Shown: positions 48,390 to 56,606 of the stretch, one piece after another
Position numbering within the stretch: the stretch's first letter is position 1
How the letters are laid out: each line of letters starts with the position of its first letter
Assembly: GCA_020073615.1 (NCBI GenBank)
Contig: JAIQEX010000006.1
Coordinates: forward strand, 1 to 64,000
Direction of reading: 5' to 3'
Length of the DNA: 64,000 nt
Source of the DNA: Terriglobia bacterium
Lineage (GTDB): Bacteria; Acidobacteriota; Terriglobia; Bryobacterales; Bryobacteraceae
Made by a program: the position numbers and the translations under genes
The notes under the pieces: model-generated
Database searches by the model: none
Told to the model about the DNA's origin: nothing
Seen by the model: only the letters and a program-made list of their open reading frames with translations

Positions 48390-49877
48390 TCAGCCCTCCC
48401 GCCGAAAAGACCGGATCTGCTCGCCGCTGTGGTTGTTGATGTTGACGACCAGGGGCATTTCTCCGGGAAGGGCGTGCGTGGCGCAGGACAGACAGGGGTC
48501 GTACAGCCGGAATGCCATTTCGATCCGGTTCAGCAGGCCCTCCTCCACTACGCGGCCGGCGCGGATGAGCTTCTCGGCCGCTTTGCGGATGGACATGGCA
48601 ATCGCGGCGTGGTTGTTGGTGGTGCCGACGATGAGGTTTACCTTGGTCAGGATGCCGTCCGGACCGGCCGAGTAGTCGTGCGTCAAGGTGCCCCGCGGCG
48701 CCTCTACGCTGCCCACGCCGCGGCCGACGCAAGTCACGGGGAGGTTGCGGACGTGGGGCGAGGTGATTTCCGGATCGGTGGCCAGCTCGAGCATGTGCTC
48801 GGCGGCGTATAGCAGTTCGATCAGCCTGGCCCAGTGCGTGGCCAGCCGGTGGTGAACCGGCCGGTAGCGGCCGCCGGCCTTGGCGGAGCCGAAGGCCTCT
48901 TGGAATTTCTCGAACTGTTCTTGTGCCCGCGGTGTCGCCAGGCCATCGCAGACGTTGAGCCGGGAAAGGGGCGTAGCGCTATAGACACCGCTGTCCTTGC
49001 CTCCGCGAAAGCCCTTCCAGCCAACCTGCTTCAGGTAGGGGAACTTCAAATAGGTCCATGGTTCCACCCGCTCCGCAATGTGGGCGGTGTAGTCGGATGG
49101 ATCGTACTTGACCAACTCGCCGCCGTCCGGGTCCACCACGCGGATTTCGCCGTCGAACAGGTTCAGCCGGTTGTGCCCGTCCACGGTTCCCATCGAGTAA
49201 GTGGCGTCGTGATACACGTCGGAGCGCACCATCTCCACATACTCGGGGTTCTGGAGCACGATGGCCTCAAACACACCCAGGCTGAACAACGCAAACTCGA
49301 TGTTCTGGCGCGCGATCTCTTCTATCTCCCGGCGTTCTTCTTCCGAGACGGACTTACTCCAACCTCCCGGGAGCCCGGCCACCGGATGGATTTGCCGGCC
49401 GCCCAACATCTGGATCACGCGGTGATTGCGGGCGCGGCATTCGATGACCCGCTTGCCCACGTCGAGGCCCACCTTGCGAATCACGCCGAGGATGTTCCGC
49501 TCGGCGGGCGGCGCGTCGGGGCCCACGATGAAATCCGGTCCGCCCAGCGCATAGAAATGCGTGGTATGGTCCGTGACGAAGAAGGCCATGTACAGCAGTT
49601 CGCGAATCTTCTTTGCCGCGGCGGGGGGTTCGACCGCAAACAGCCGGTCGAGCGCCTTCACCGCAGCCATGTGGTGCGCTTCGGGGCACACGCCGCAGAT
49701 GCGGTTGGTAATCACCGGCATCTCTTCGGCCCGGCGGCCCACGCAGAACTGCTCGAATCCTCTGAGCTCGGGAACCTGAAAATAGGCGTTGGCGACGTTG
49801 CCCTCTTCATCGAGAAAGATCTCGATCTTGCCGTGGCCTTCCAGGCGGGTAATGGGATTGATGGTGACCCGTTTCAT
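48390..49877 (-). CDS. mvhA: [NiFe]-hydrogenase large subunit, Mvh (group 3) type
   Basis: The catalytic subunit carries the NiFe(CN)2CO site. The N-terminal L1 motif is TNRICGVCPEAHH and the C-terminal L2 motif DPCLSCATH, so all four nickel ligand cysteines are present. Twenty-seven residues follow the final His (ALPGEMPLVVNI to REG), the tail expected to be cut by the protease encoded next. At 495 residues it fits the F420-non-reducing Mvh/Vhu group, not the membrane-bound group 1. Its ATG overlaps the small-subunit stop (ATGA at 49874-49877). Confidence 0.95.
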   Translation of the reverse strand: MKRVTINPITRLEGHGKIEIFLDEEGNVANAYFQVPELRGFEQFCVGRRAEEMPVITNRICGVCPEAHHMAAVKALDRLFAVEPPAAAKKIRELLYMAFFVTDHTTHFYALGGPDFIVGPDAPPAERNILGVIRKVGLDVGKRVIECRARNHRVIQMLGGRQIHPVAGLPGGWSKSVSEEERREIEEIARQNIEFALFSLGVFEAIVLQNPEYVEMVRSDVYHDATYSMGTVDGHNRLNLFDGEIRVVDPDGGELVKYDPSDYTAHIAERVEPWTYLKFPYLKQVGWKGFRGGKDSGVYSATPLSRLNVCDGLATPRAQEQFEKFQEAFGSAKAGGRYRPVHHRLATHWARLIELLYAAEHMLELATDPEITSPHVRNLPVTCVGRGVGSVEAPRGTLTHDYSAGPDGILTKVNLIVGTTNNHAAIAMSIRKAAEKLIRAGRVVEEGLLNRIEMAFRLYDPCLSCATHALPGEMPLVVNINNHSGEQIRSFRREG

Positions 49878-50863
49878 TGCGATCTCCTACGCAGAATGGA
49901 GCCGGCCAGGCTGTACCGGTACAGGGTTCCGGCCAGATCCGGAATCCCCGCCAGGATGGCGTCGGCTTGCCGGGCTACCTGCTCTTCGGTCAGCCCTTTG
50001 TAGCCGCCCAGGTCCAGATCCGAGCCCAGCGCCGCCAGCATTTTCGCGCCCTGGTCGGCGACGCCTTCGGGCGGACCGTAGCAGCCGGTACACGGCATGT
50101 TCACCGCGGGACAAAGCGCTCCACAGCCGTCCCGGGTCGCGATACCCAGGCAGATCAGGCCCTGTTCCAGGAGACACTGCCGCGGGTCGGGAACGATCTC
50201 ATAGGTCCGGTGGAATGCCGCGATCTTCTTGTCGCTTTTGACCTTTGCGCACTCCTGGCAAACCGTGGAACATCCTCCCCCGAGCACGCTGCCGCGCGGA
50301 GGCAAGGGAGTCCCTTGAATCACCGCCTCCACGACGCTCCAGATCTGCTTGGATTCCGGCGGGCAGCCGGGGATGTAGTAGTCCACCTCCACCACTTGGG
50401 GGAGCGTTTTGACGGTCTCGAAGAAAGCGGGAAGCTCCAGTTCGCCCTCGGGCACGAGCGTCGCCGTCTGCGGCAGAATGCCGCCTGGGTTGTCGAGCGA
50501 CGGACCCTCCAGGTAATTGGTGCGCATGTGTCCGGCCCTGGTCGACAGGTTGCTGAGCGCGGGAATCGCGCCTCCGGCGGAACACGAGCCATAGGCGATC
50601 AACAGTTGCGATTTCCTTCTCAACAGAAGCGCCATCTCTTCGTTTTCGCTGGTCCGTATGGCTCCGTTGAACAACGTGATGGCGATGGCGCCATCGTCCA
50701 GAGCTTCGATATCGCGGTACTTCGTATCGAGCAGACAAGGGCAGAAGAAGAAGTCGAAGTTTCGATCGACCTCGAGGATTTTCTCGTGCAGGTTGACCAC
50801 TGCAATCTCGCATCCCCCACACGAGGACGCCCAATACACACTCAGTTTCGGCTTATCCGGCAC
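49874..50863 (-). CDS. mvhG: [NiFe]-hydrogenase small subunit, Mvh (group 3) type
   Basis: The small subunit holds three iron-sulfur clusters. Ligand motifs are WASSCGGCEIAV near the N-terminus, AYGSCSAGGAIPAL, IPGCPPES, and in the last third GLICLGIATRDGCGALCP and MPCTGCYGPPEG. There is no Tat signal, so the enzyme is cytoplasmic. The GTG start at 50863 follows AAAGGAAGC. The gene stands 109 bases after the TusA-like gene on the same strand and overlaps the large-subunit gene by 4 bases. Confidence 0.95.
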   Translation of the reverse strand: MPDKPKLSVYWASSCGGCEIAVVNLHEKILEVDRNFDFFFCPCLLDTKYRDIEALDDGAIAITLFNGAIRTSENEEMALLLRRKSQLLIAYGSCSAGGAIPALSNLSTRAGHMRTNYLEGPSLDNPGGILPQTATLVPEGELELPAFFETVKTLPQVVEVDYYIPGCPPESKQIWSVVEAVIQGTPLPPRGSVLGGGCSTVCQECAKVKSDKKIAAFHRTYEIVPDPRQCLLEQGLICLGIATRDGCGALCPAVNMPCTGCYGPPEGVADQGAKMLAALGSDLDLGGYKGLTEEQVARQADAILAGIPDLAGTLYRYSLAGSILRRRSQ

Positions 50864-50972
50864 GGCGCTTCCTTTACTGTCTGGCTACAGTCCAACCGGC
50901 TGAACGGCGGCAGCCTTGGAGTCCGCCGGCGTTGGCCGCCAGCAGACTCTGAAATTGGCGGTCGGCCGGTGG

Positions 50973-51194
50973 CTAGATCCGCACCTGGCAGCGCTTGGCC
51001 GCGCCCTCACTCTTAATCCAGAGCAGCGTCTTCTTGGTCCGTTGACACCAGCCGCGCACGTCGGTTTCGAAGCTGGGGCAATCCGCCACCGCCTCCAGGA
51101 TTTCGCCGGGTTTCATCGAGAGAGCCTCGACGGTCATTTTGAGCGCAGGTTGCGGGCAAGGAAGTCCCTTCGCGTCTATCGTCTTTGTCGCCAT
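50973..51194 (-). CDS. TusA/SirA-like sulfur-carrier protein
   Basis: The 73-residue protein has the CPxP motif in DAKGLPCPQPALKMT (Cys13), followed by the amphipathic helix and the beta strands of the TusA fold. TusA proteins carry persulfide sulfur between enzymes. ATG at 51194 has GGAAGAG upstream. It heads the hydrogenase/HdrA operon, where a sulfur carrier is unusual except in Hdr-like sulfur-oxidation clusters. A second cysteine, in RGWCQRT, is not part of the motif. Confidence 0.88.
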   Translation of the reverse strand: MATKTIDAKGLPCPQPALKMTVEALSMKPGEILEAVADCPSFETDVRGWCQRTKKTLLWIKSEGAAKRCQVRI

Positions 51195-51349
51195 TTACTC
51201 TTCCACCTTTTCGACTGGAAACAGTCTTCGCTGTGGCAGTCACTTTCTATATCGGCGAATCTGCCTCGGAAGCTTAAGGCTGACGAAAGAAAATTTCGGC
51301 GAAGGCGTCACCTGGCCCTCAAGGGCGGTGTGGGCCGCGCGCGGGCATG

Positions 51350-51382
51350 AAAAAAGCCGGGCGGTTGAGGGCCGCCCGGCTT
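51350..51382 (-). terminator. intrinsic terminator of the OmpA/Ig-repeat gene
   Basis: On the minus strand AGCCGGGCGG and CCGCCCGGCT form a 10-pair GC-rich stem with a 7-base loop (CCCTCAA), followed by six T. It lies 41 bases after the stop of the outer-membrane protein gene and also separates it from the hydrogenase operon downstream. Confidence 0.9.
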
Positions 51383-51422
51383 CGAGTAAGATCGCAGGCG
51401 GTGCCGCCTGCCGGTTCTCAAG

Positions 51423-54158
51423 TTATCTGACGAACACCGAGATGGAGACGCTTACGGTCTGTCCTCCCGATCCGTAGGCCGTCAAGGTATAGACGGTGTC
51501 GCTTGGCGGAGTCACGGAGATGCTGCCGTTGGCCGGCAGGGTCTGCGGTCCCACCGTGGAGCCGACCAGCACCACCGTGGTGGCGTTCTCGGTCTTCCAC
51601 GACAGCGTGGTCGACGTGCCCAGCACGGTGATAAATGCCGGGTTGGCGGTGAACGAATCGATCTTCACCGTGCCTACGCTCACCGTCACGCTGGCCGTTA
51701 CCTGGCCGTTGGCGTTGGTCGCGGTCAGCGTGTAGGTGGTGGTGACCGTTGGCGACACCGTGGTGCAGTCGCTCCCGGTGAGATTGTTGCCCACGCCCGT
51801 GATTGAGACGGATGTGGCACCGGTCACCTGCCAGCAGAGCTGGCTGGACTGGCCGGCGTTGATGCTCGGCGGGTTGGCCGTGAAGGTGACGATCTGGGGC
51901 GCCGTGGGCGGCCCGACCGTAACCGTTACCGGCGCGGTCACCGACTTCCCGTCGGGACTCGAGGCCGTCAGGGTGTACGTCGTGGTCTGCGTCGGCGAAA
52001 CGGGAATGCTGCCGTTCACCGGCTGCGTGCCGACGCCGTTGTTGATGGACACCGTGGTGGCGCCCGTCGTGGCCCAGCTCAGAGTCGAGCTCTGGCCCGC
52101 GGAAATCGACAGCGGGCTGGCTTCGAAGCGGACAATGGCCGGATTGCCGTTACCCACCGTGACCGTAACCGTCTGCGTCACCGTGCCGGTAGCGCCGGTC
52201 GCGGAGAGCGTGAACACCGTAGTCGACGTGGGCGACACCGCGACTGAGCCGGTCTTGGGATCTATCGTGCCCACGTTGGGCGAAATGCTGGCCGAGGTCG
52301 CGTTCTTGATCACCCAGGACAGCGTCGAAGACTGCCCTGCCTGGATGGCAGCCGGACTGGCCGTGAATTGCACGACGGTCGCCTGCGCCAAGGCCGTGGT
52401 GGACACCGTGGTGCTCGCCGTGCCCTGCAATCCGTCGGTGTTCTTTACCGTCAGCCGGAAGGTGTAAGTCTGTCCCGCGGCCGCGGTGAATGTGGTCTTG
52501 GCCGCGGTGGGGCTGGACAGGGTTACCGTGGGTCCGGTGGTCTGCACCCAGCTAAACGTCAGCACTTCGCCCAGCGGATCGAACGATCCCGAACCGTCGA
52601 GCGTAATCACCCCGGCGGGCACGCCCAGTTGGTTCGGCCCGGCATCGGCAATCGGCGGGCTGGCGCCCACGCGCCGCGTTCCCAGTTCGTACCGTATGCG
52701 CGGCACATCCATGGGCACCGGCGTCTTGACCGCCAGGTAATCCTTGGGGTGGATGTAATTGCCGAACTCGAGGCCCACCACGAGGCGGCCGCTATCCTTG
52801 GTGTTCACGAAGGTCTCGTTCCAGCCAAAGGCCCCCGTAAAGGAGATGTGCTCGGTCAAGGGCTGTGTGAGTTTCAGATTGAAGCCGGGGCGGTCGCTGC
52901 CCCCGTGGCGCACCAGGTAGCCGGCGTTGCCTTCAATATAGGCGTTACCCCAGGTTCCCACCAGGGCGTCTACGCCCGCCTGGTCCGTGATCCGCGCGAA
53001 GGTCTGCAGGAAGGCGCCCGGTGCGAGGGTCACGCTGTTCAACACCGCGAAGTTCTTGAAGCCCTTGGTGCCGAATGCGCCGATGCGCCCGCGGCTGAAA
53101 ATGTAATCCACCAGGAAGGCCGCCTGGCCCAGCGCGCCGCCGCTCTGGAATTGCTTGAAGTCCAGCCATTTGAAGCTGGCGAATCCGCCCACCTGCACGT
53201 TGTTGAAGCGGTTCACCAGGCCGATATCGAACTGGCCCTCCTGCCGCCCCGGGTAGTACATGTATTCGCCCTGGGCCTGCACGGCGTGCGTGCCGTCGCC
53301 TCCGAACGGCGAGAAGAACCGGCCGTGGGCGGTGGCCGTGAAGCCGCCCTGCCCGCCGGGACCCGACCGTCCCGGACCGAAGGTAGGACCGATATCGATG
53401 CCCACATTAGAGAACTTCTTGTTGCGCCGCTGCGCCTCATCCACCGCGCCCTGCGCTTCGGTGTGCGCGATGTTCTGCGTCTCGGAGGAACTGAGCGGCT
53501 TGGGCAGGGCGGCCACCTGGTCGCGCAACGCATTGTGCTGGTTGCGCAGGTCCGCCATTTCGCCCCGCAGCTTGTCGTTCTCCCCTTGCAGATTTTTGAG
53601 CGCCGCCAGAATGTCGTCCAGCTTTTCCAGACGCTTGAGGATCTGCGTGCAGCACTCTTCCTGCTTCTTGGCCAGGTCCTGGAGCGCCGCGAGGTAGGGC
53701 AAGACTTCGGCGATGGTGCCTTCCTTGATCACCTTGCCGCCCTGATCGGTCACCGTCAGCACGACGCGCCGGTTCATGAAGCGGCCTTCCTTGGTCTTGT
53801 TGTCCACTTCCGGGTTCCGCTTGCCGTCGCCGAAGGCAGTGACCTGATCCGCCGATGCGCCGTACTTCACCAGGAAGGCCTTTACCGACTCGGCGCGCGC
53901 CCGCGCCAGTTTGTCGTTATAGGCTCCCGAACCAACGTAGTCGGTATGCCCGGTTACCCGCACGCGGTACTCTTTGTGCTGGCCCAAGACCTCGGCTAGG
54001 CGCAGCAGGCTGGGATAACCGTCGGACAAGATCGAGGAGTTGAACTCGAAGTTGATCTCTTCCCAATCGTCCTTGGTTTGACCGCCTGTGGTCAAACCTT
54101 GGCCCCAGAGGCCCGAGGCCAAGAGCCCAAGCGCACCCACCACTGCAAGTTTGTTCAT
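51423..54158 (-). CDS. outer-membrane protein: OmpA domain, barrel, PKD and Ig-like repeats
   Basis: The 911-residue protein starts at ATG 54158 after GGAGAAAGAG, with a signal peptide (MNKLAVVGALGLLASGLWGQ). Residues 35-136 form an OmpA-like peptidoglycan-binding domain (FNSSILSDGY, VRVTGHTDYVGSGAYNDKLA, GRFMNRRV). A coiled coil follows (about 165-225), then a beta-rich part that looks like an outer-membrane barrel (about 250-510), a PKD-like domain (PIADAGPNQLGVPAGVITLD) and four Ig-like repeats, each opening with F.A.P..I..GQSS.LSW. In most proteins OmpA domains stand at the C-terminus, so this order is unusual. It probably links outer membrane and cell wall and exposes the repeats. Confidence 0.85.
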   Translation of the reverse strand: MNKLAVVGALGLLASGLWGQGLTTGGQTKDDWEEINFEFNSSILSDGYPSLLRLAEVLGQHKEYRVRVTGHTDYVGSGAYNDKLARARAESVKAFLVKYGASADQVTAFGDGKRNPEVDNKTKEGRFMNRRVVLTVTDQGGKVIKEGTIAEVLPYLAALQDLAKKQEECCTQILKRLEKLDDILAALKNLQGENDKLRGEMADLRNQHNALRDQVAALPKPLSSSETQNIAHTEAQGAVDEAQRRNKKFSNVGIDIGPTFGPGRSGPGGQGGFTATAHGRFFSPFGGDGTHAVQAQGEYMYYPGRQEGQFDIGLVNRFNNVQVGGFASFKWLDFKQFQSGGALGQAAFLVDYIFSRGRIGAFGTKGFKNFAVLNSVTLAPGAFLQTFARITDQAGVDALVGTWGNAYIEGNAGYLVRHGGSDRPGFNLKLTQPLTEHISFTGAFGWNETFVNTKDSGRLVVGLEFGNYIHPKDYLAVKTPVPMDVPRIRYELGTRRVGASPPIADAGPNQLGVPAGVITLDGSGSFDPLGEVLTFSWVQTTGPTVTLSSPTAAKTTFTAAAGQTYTFRLTVKNTDGLQGTASTTVSTTALAQATVVQFTASPAAIQAGQSSTLSWVIKNATSASISPNVGTIDPKTGSVAVSPTSTTVFTLSATGATGTVTQTVTVTVGNGNPAIVRFEASPLSISAGQSSTLSWATTGATTVSINNGVGTQPVNGSIPVSPTQTTTYTLTASSPDGKSVTAPVTVTVGPPTAPQIVTFTANPPSINAGQSSQLCWQVTGATSVSITGVGNNLTGSDCTTVSPTVTTTYTLTATNANGQVTASVTVSVGTVKIDSFTANPAFITVLGTSTTLSWKTENATTVVLVGSTVGPQTLPANGSISVTPPSDTVYTLTAYGSGGQTVSVSISVFVR

Positions 54159-54385
54159 AGTTTTCTCTTTCTCCACAAGGTGGACACCATGTACATGAAA
54201 AGCGGCCACCGTCCTCCGCGGTGATCCAGGGTCGACTGCCTGCCGGGACTGCCCCCAGTTGCCCGGCGGACACGCGCAGTCAAGTCTAGAATACAACGGA
54301 AGGTCTAAGAATTTGATGGGGTTATTTTCAACAAATGGGTGTTTCCTCGCACATTTTCGGCCCCGAAATGCGACAATAATCCCGT

Positions 54386-54744
54386 GAGGCTGCCGGACGG
54401 GTGGTCGCTCCCGGCAACGGGAGAGGAAAGTCCGGTCTCCACAGGGCAGCGTGCCGGCTAACGGCCGGGGGGGCCGCAAGGCTCTACGGAAAGTGCCACA
54501 GAAAATATACCGCCTTGCCGCGAGGTGAGGTAAGGGTGAAATGGTGCGGTAAGAGCGCACCGCGGCAGGAGTAATTCTGCCGGCAGGGAAAACCCCACGC
54601 GGAGCAAGACCAAATAGGGGAGGAGGGGCGGCCCGCCCCGCTCGACTTCCGGGTAGGTTGCTAGAGCCGGCCAGCAATGGCCGGCCCAGAGGAATGACCG
54701 CCGCCCGCAAGGGTACAGAAACCGGCTTACAGTCCGGCAGCCTC
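54386..54744 (+). ncRNA. rnpB: RNase P RNA, bacterial type A
   Basis: This RNA is the catalytic part of RNase P. The ends pair as helix P1: GAGGCTGCCGGAC at 54386-54398 with GTCCGGCAGCCTC at 54732-54744. Conserved regions are present: GAGGAAAGTCCGG near 54421, AGGGTGAAA near 54533, GAGGAATGACC near 54690, and ACAGAAACCGGCTTAC near 54716. Length of about 359 bases is typical. A CAATAAT box about 10 bases before the 5' end may be the -10 element. The gene is divergent from the OmpA/Ig gene. Confidence 0.95.
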
Positions 54745-54775
54745 GCAGTTATACCGGTCGCCATGGGAGTCTGGC

Positions 54776-55692
54776 ATGCGATTCCTGCTGTGCTTAATCT
54801 CGGCTTCGGTGCTCGTCGCCCAAGTCCTGAGCCGCCCTCCCGCCGTCCTTCTGAGGAAGGTGGAACCGGAATATTCGGTGGCGGCCCGCGCTGCCGGTTA
54901 CCAGGGCACGGTCAGCCTGTATCTGGAGGTGGACGCCGAAGGCAGACCCACCAACGTTCAAGTCATGCAGGGGCTGGGAGTTCAAGCCGAACCACACGCG
55001 CGGCAACGGCGTGCAGGATGCACGCGAGGCCCAGGTTCGCTTCCGCCTGGATCCCCGCCCGCTCCATGGCATGTGTCGAGCGAGGTCTATTGGGGTAGGC
55101 AGGACTGGGATCACCCGTTCGAGATGGCCAAGCCTGCGCTCACGCACTACGTCGCGCCCGACCGGTCGGCGTGCCCAACCGCCGGCAACGTGGTGGTGGG
55201 GCTGACGGTGGGAATGGACGGGACCCCGCATGACGTGCAAGCGGCGCGAGGTGAAGTCGGCTCGATGGCCGATGCGGCGGTGAAGGCCGTGCAGTCCTGG
55301 CGGTTCCGGCCGGCGTTCGGATCGGGCCAGGCGGTCGAGGCCCGAGCCGAAGTGGAGTTTCAGTGCCGGCCGGCGGGCGGTCCGGCGGAGAGCGACAGTG
55401 CGCCGGTCTATCGCGTGGGCGGTGGCGTAAGCGCACCAGTGGCGGAGTTTATTCGGCAGCCGGAATACTCCGAAGAGGCCCGCAAGGCGAAATTCCAGGG
55501 GAGTGTGATGCTATTTTTGCAGGTCTCTCCCGCGGGCGGGCGACTGAGATTCACCTGATCCACATGTTGGGAACGGGATTGGACGAAAAGGCCATGGAGG
55601 CCCTCAAGCGCTGGCGGTTCAAGCCAGGAATGAAAGACGGCAAGCCGGTCACCGTGATGGCCACGGTCGAAATCAACTTCCGTCTGCTGTAA
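54776..55692 (+). pseudogene. protein with three TonB C-terminal-type domains, frameshifted
   Basis: ATG at 54776 begins a signal peptide (MRFLLCLISASVLVAQ) and a first TonB_C domain (VEPEYSVAARAAGYQGTVSL). A shift and small deletion near 54985 lead to WEFKPNHTRGNGVQDAREA in another frame. A second domain is in the first frame again (VVVGLTVGMDGTPHDVQAA to AVQSWRFRPAFG). A third starts RQPEYSEEARKAKFQGSVML, and another shift near 55530 leads to IHLIHMLGTGLDEKAMEALK and the end VTVMATVEINFRLL. Since all pieces are in order, one or two sequencing errors could also explain it. Normally such proteins give signals or energy to TonB receptors, or only share the fold. Confidence 0.65.
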
Positions 55693-55724
55693 GGCGCGCG
55701 GCCGGCGGTGATAAGCTCTGCTGT

Positions 55725-56606
55725 ATGATTCGTCCCCTCGCATTGTTGCTGCTGCCGCTCTCCCTCTGGGCGCAGCAGGCTGCCCCCGAGCCGCAGTATT
55801 CGCCGCCGCCGGTGGAAGGCGACTGGGTGGCCCACGATTTCCAGTTCCAGTCCGGCGAAAAGCTCGCCGAGCTGCGCCTCCACTACATCACGCTCGGCTC
55901 TCCGGCGCACGACGCCGCGGGCCGCGTGCGCAACGCGGTGCTCATCATGCACGGCACCGGCGGCAGCGGGCGCGCCTTCCTCAGCGCGACCTTCGGCGGC
56001 CTGCTCTTCGGCAAGGGACAGACGCTCGATATCGCGCGCTATTACGTCATCCTGCCCGACGCCATCGGCCACGGCAAATCGAGCAAGCCGAGCGACGGCC
56101 TGCACATGAAGTTTCCGCACTACGATTACGCCGACATGGTCCGCGCGCAATACCTGCTGGTGCGCGACGGCCTGCACGTGGATCATCTGCGCCTGGTGAT
56201 GGGGACTTCCATGGGCGCCATGCACACCTGGGTGTGGGGCGAAACGTACCCCGATTTCATGGACGCGCTGATGCCGCTGGCCAGCGCGCCGGTGGCCATC
56301 GCCGGACGGAACCGCATGTTCCGCGCCATGATCGTCCAGGCCATCCGCGGCGATCCGGAGTGGAAGGAAGGCGAGTACACTTCCCCGCCCCGGAACGGGC
56401 TCATCGCCGCTCAGTACGCCCTGTGGATGATGGGCACGAGCCCGCTGCAATTGCACAAGACCAACCCCACGCGCGACCAGGCCGATGCCGCGGTGGCCGC
56501 GCTGCGGGAGCGCGCCCTGCGCACCGACGCCAACGACATGCTGTACTACTTCGAGGCCTCGCGCAATTACAACCCGCAGCCGCGGCTGGGCGAGATGGTC
56601 AGGTAA
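55725..56606 (+). pseudogene. exported alpha/beta hydrolase (homoserine acetyltransferase-like), 3' truncated
   Basis: The protein has a signal peptide (MIRPLALLLLPLSLWAQQ), the oxyanion segment VLIMHGTGGSGRAFL and the nucleophile elbow LVMGTSMGAMHTWVW (GxSxG). It resembles secreted relatives of MetX. It stops after YFEASRNYNPQPRLGEMVR at residue 293, before the strands that carry the catalytic aspartate and histidine, so it should be inactive. The cut coincides with the cut of the convergent oxidoreductase gene. Confidence 0.75.

Noticed and set aside
54159-54764. A 5' extension of the OmpA/Ig protein gene up to 54764
   Set aside because: It would run antisense through the RNase P RNA gene; the signal peptide and ribosome-binding site mark the start at 54158.
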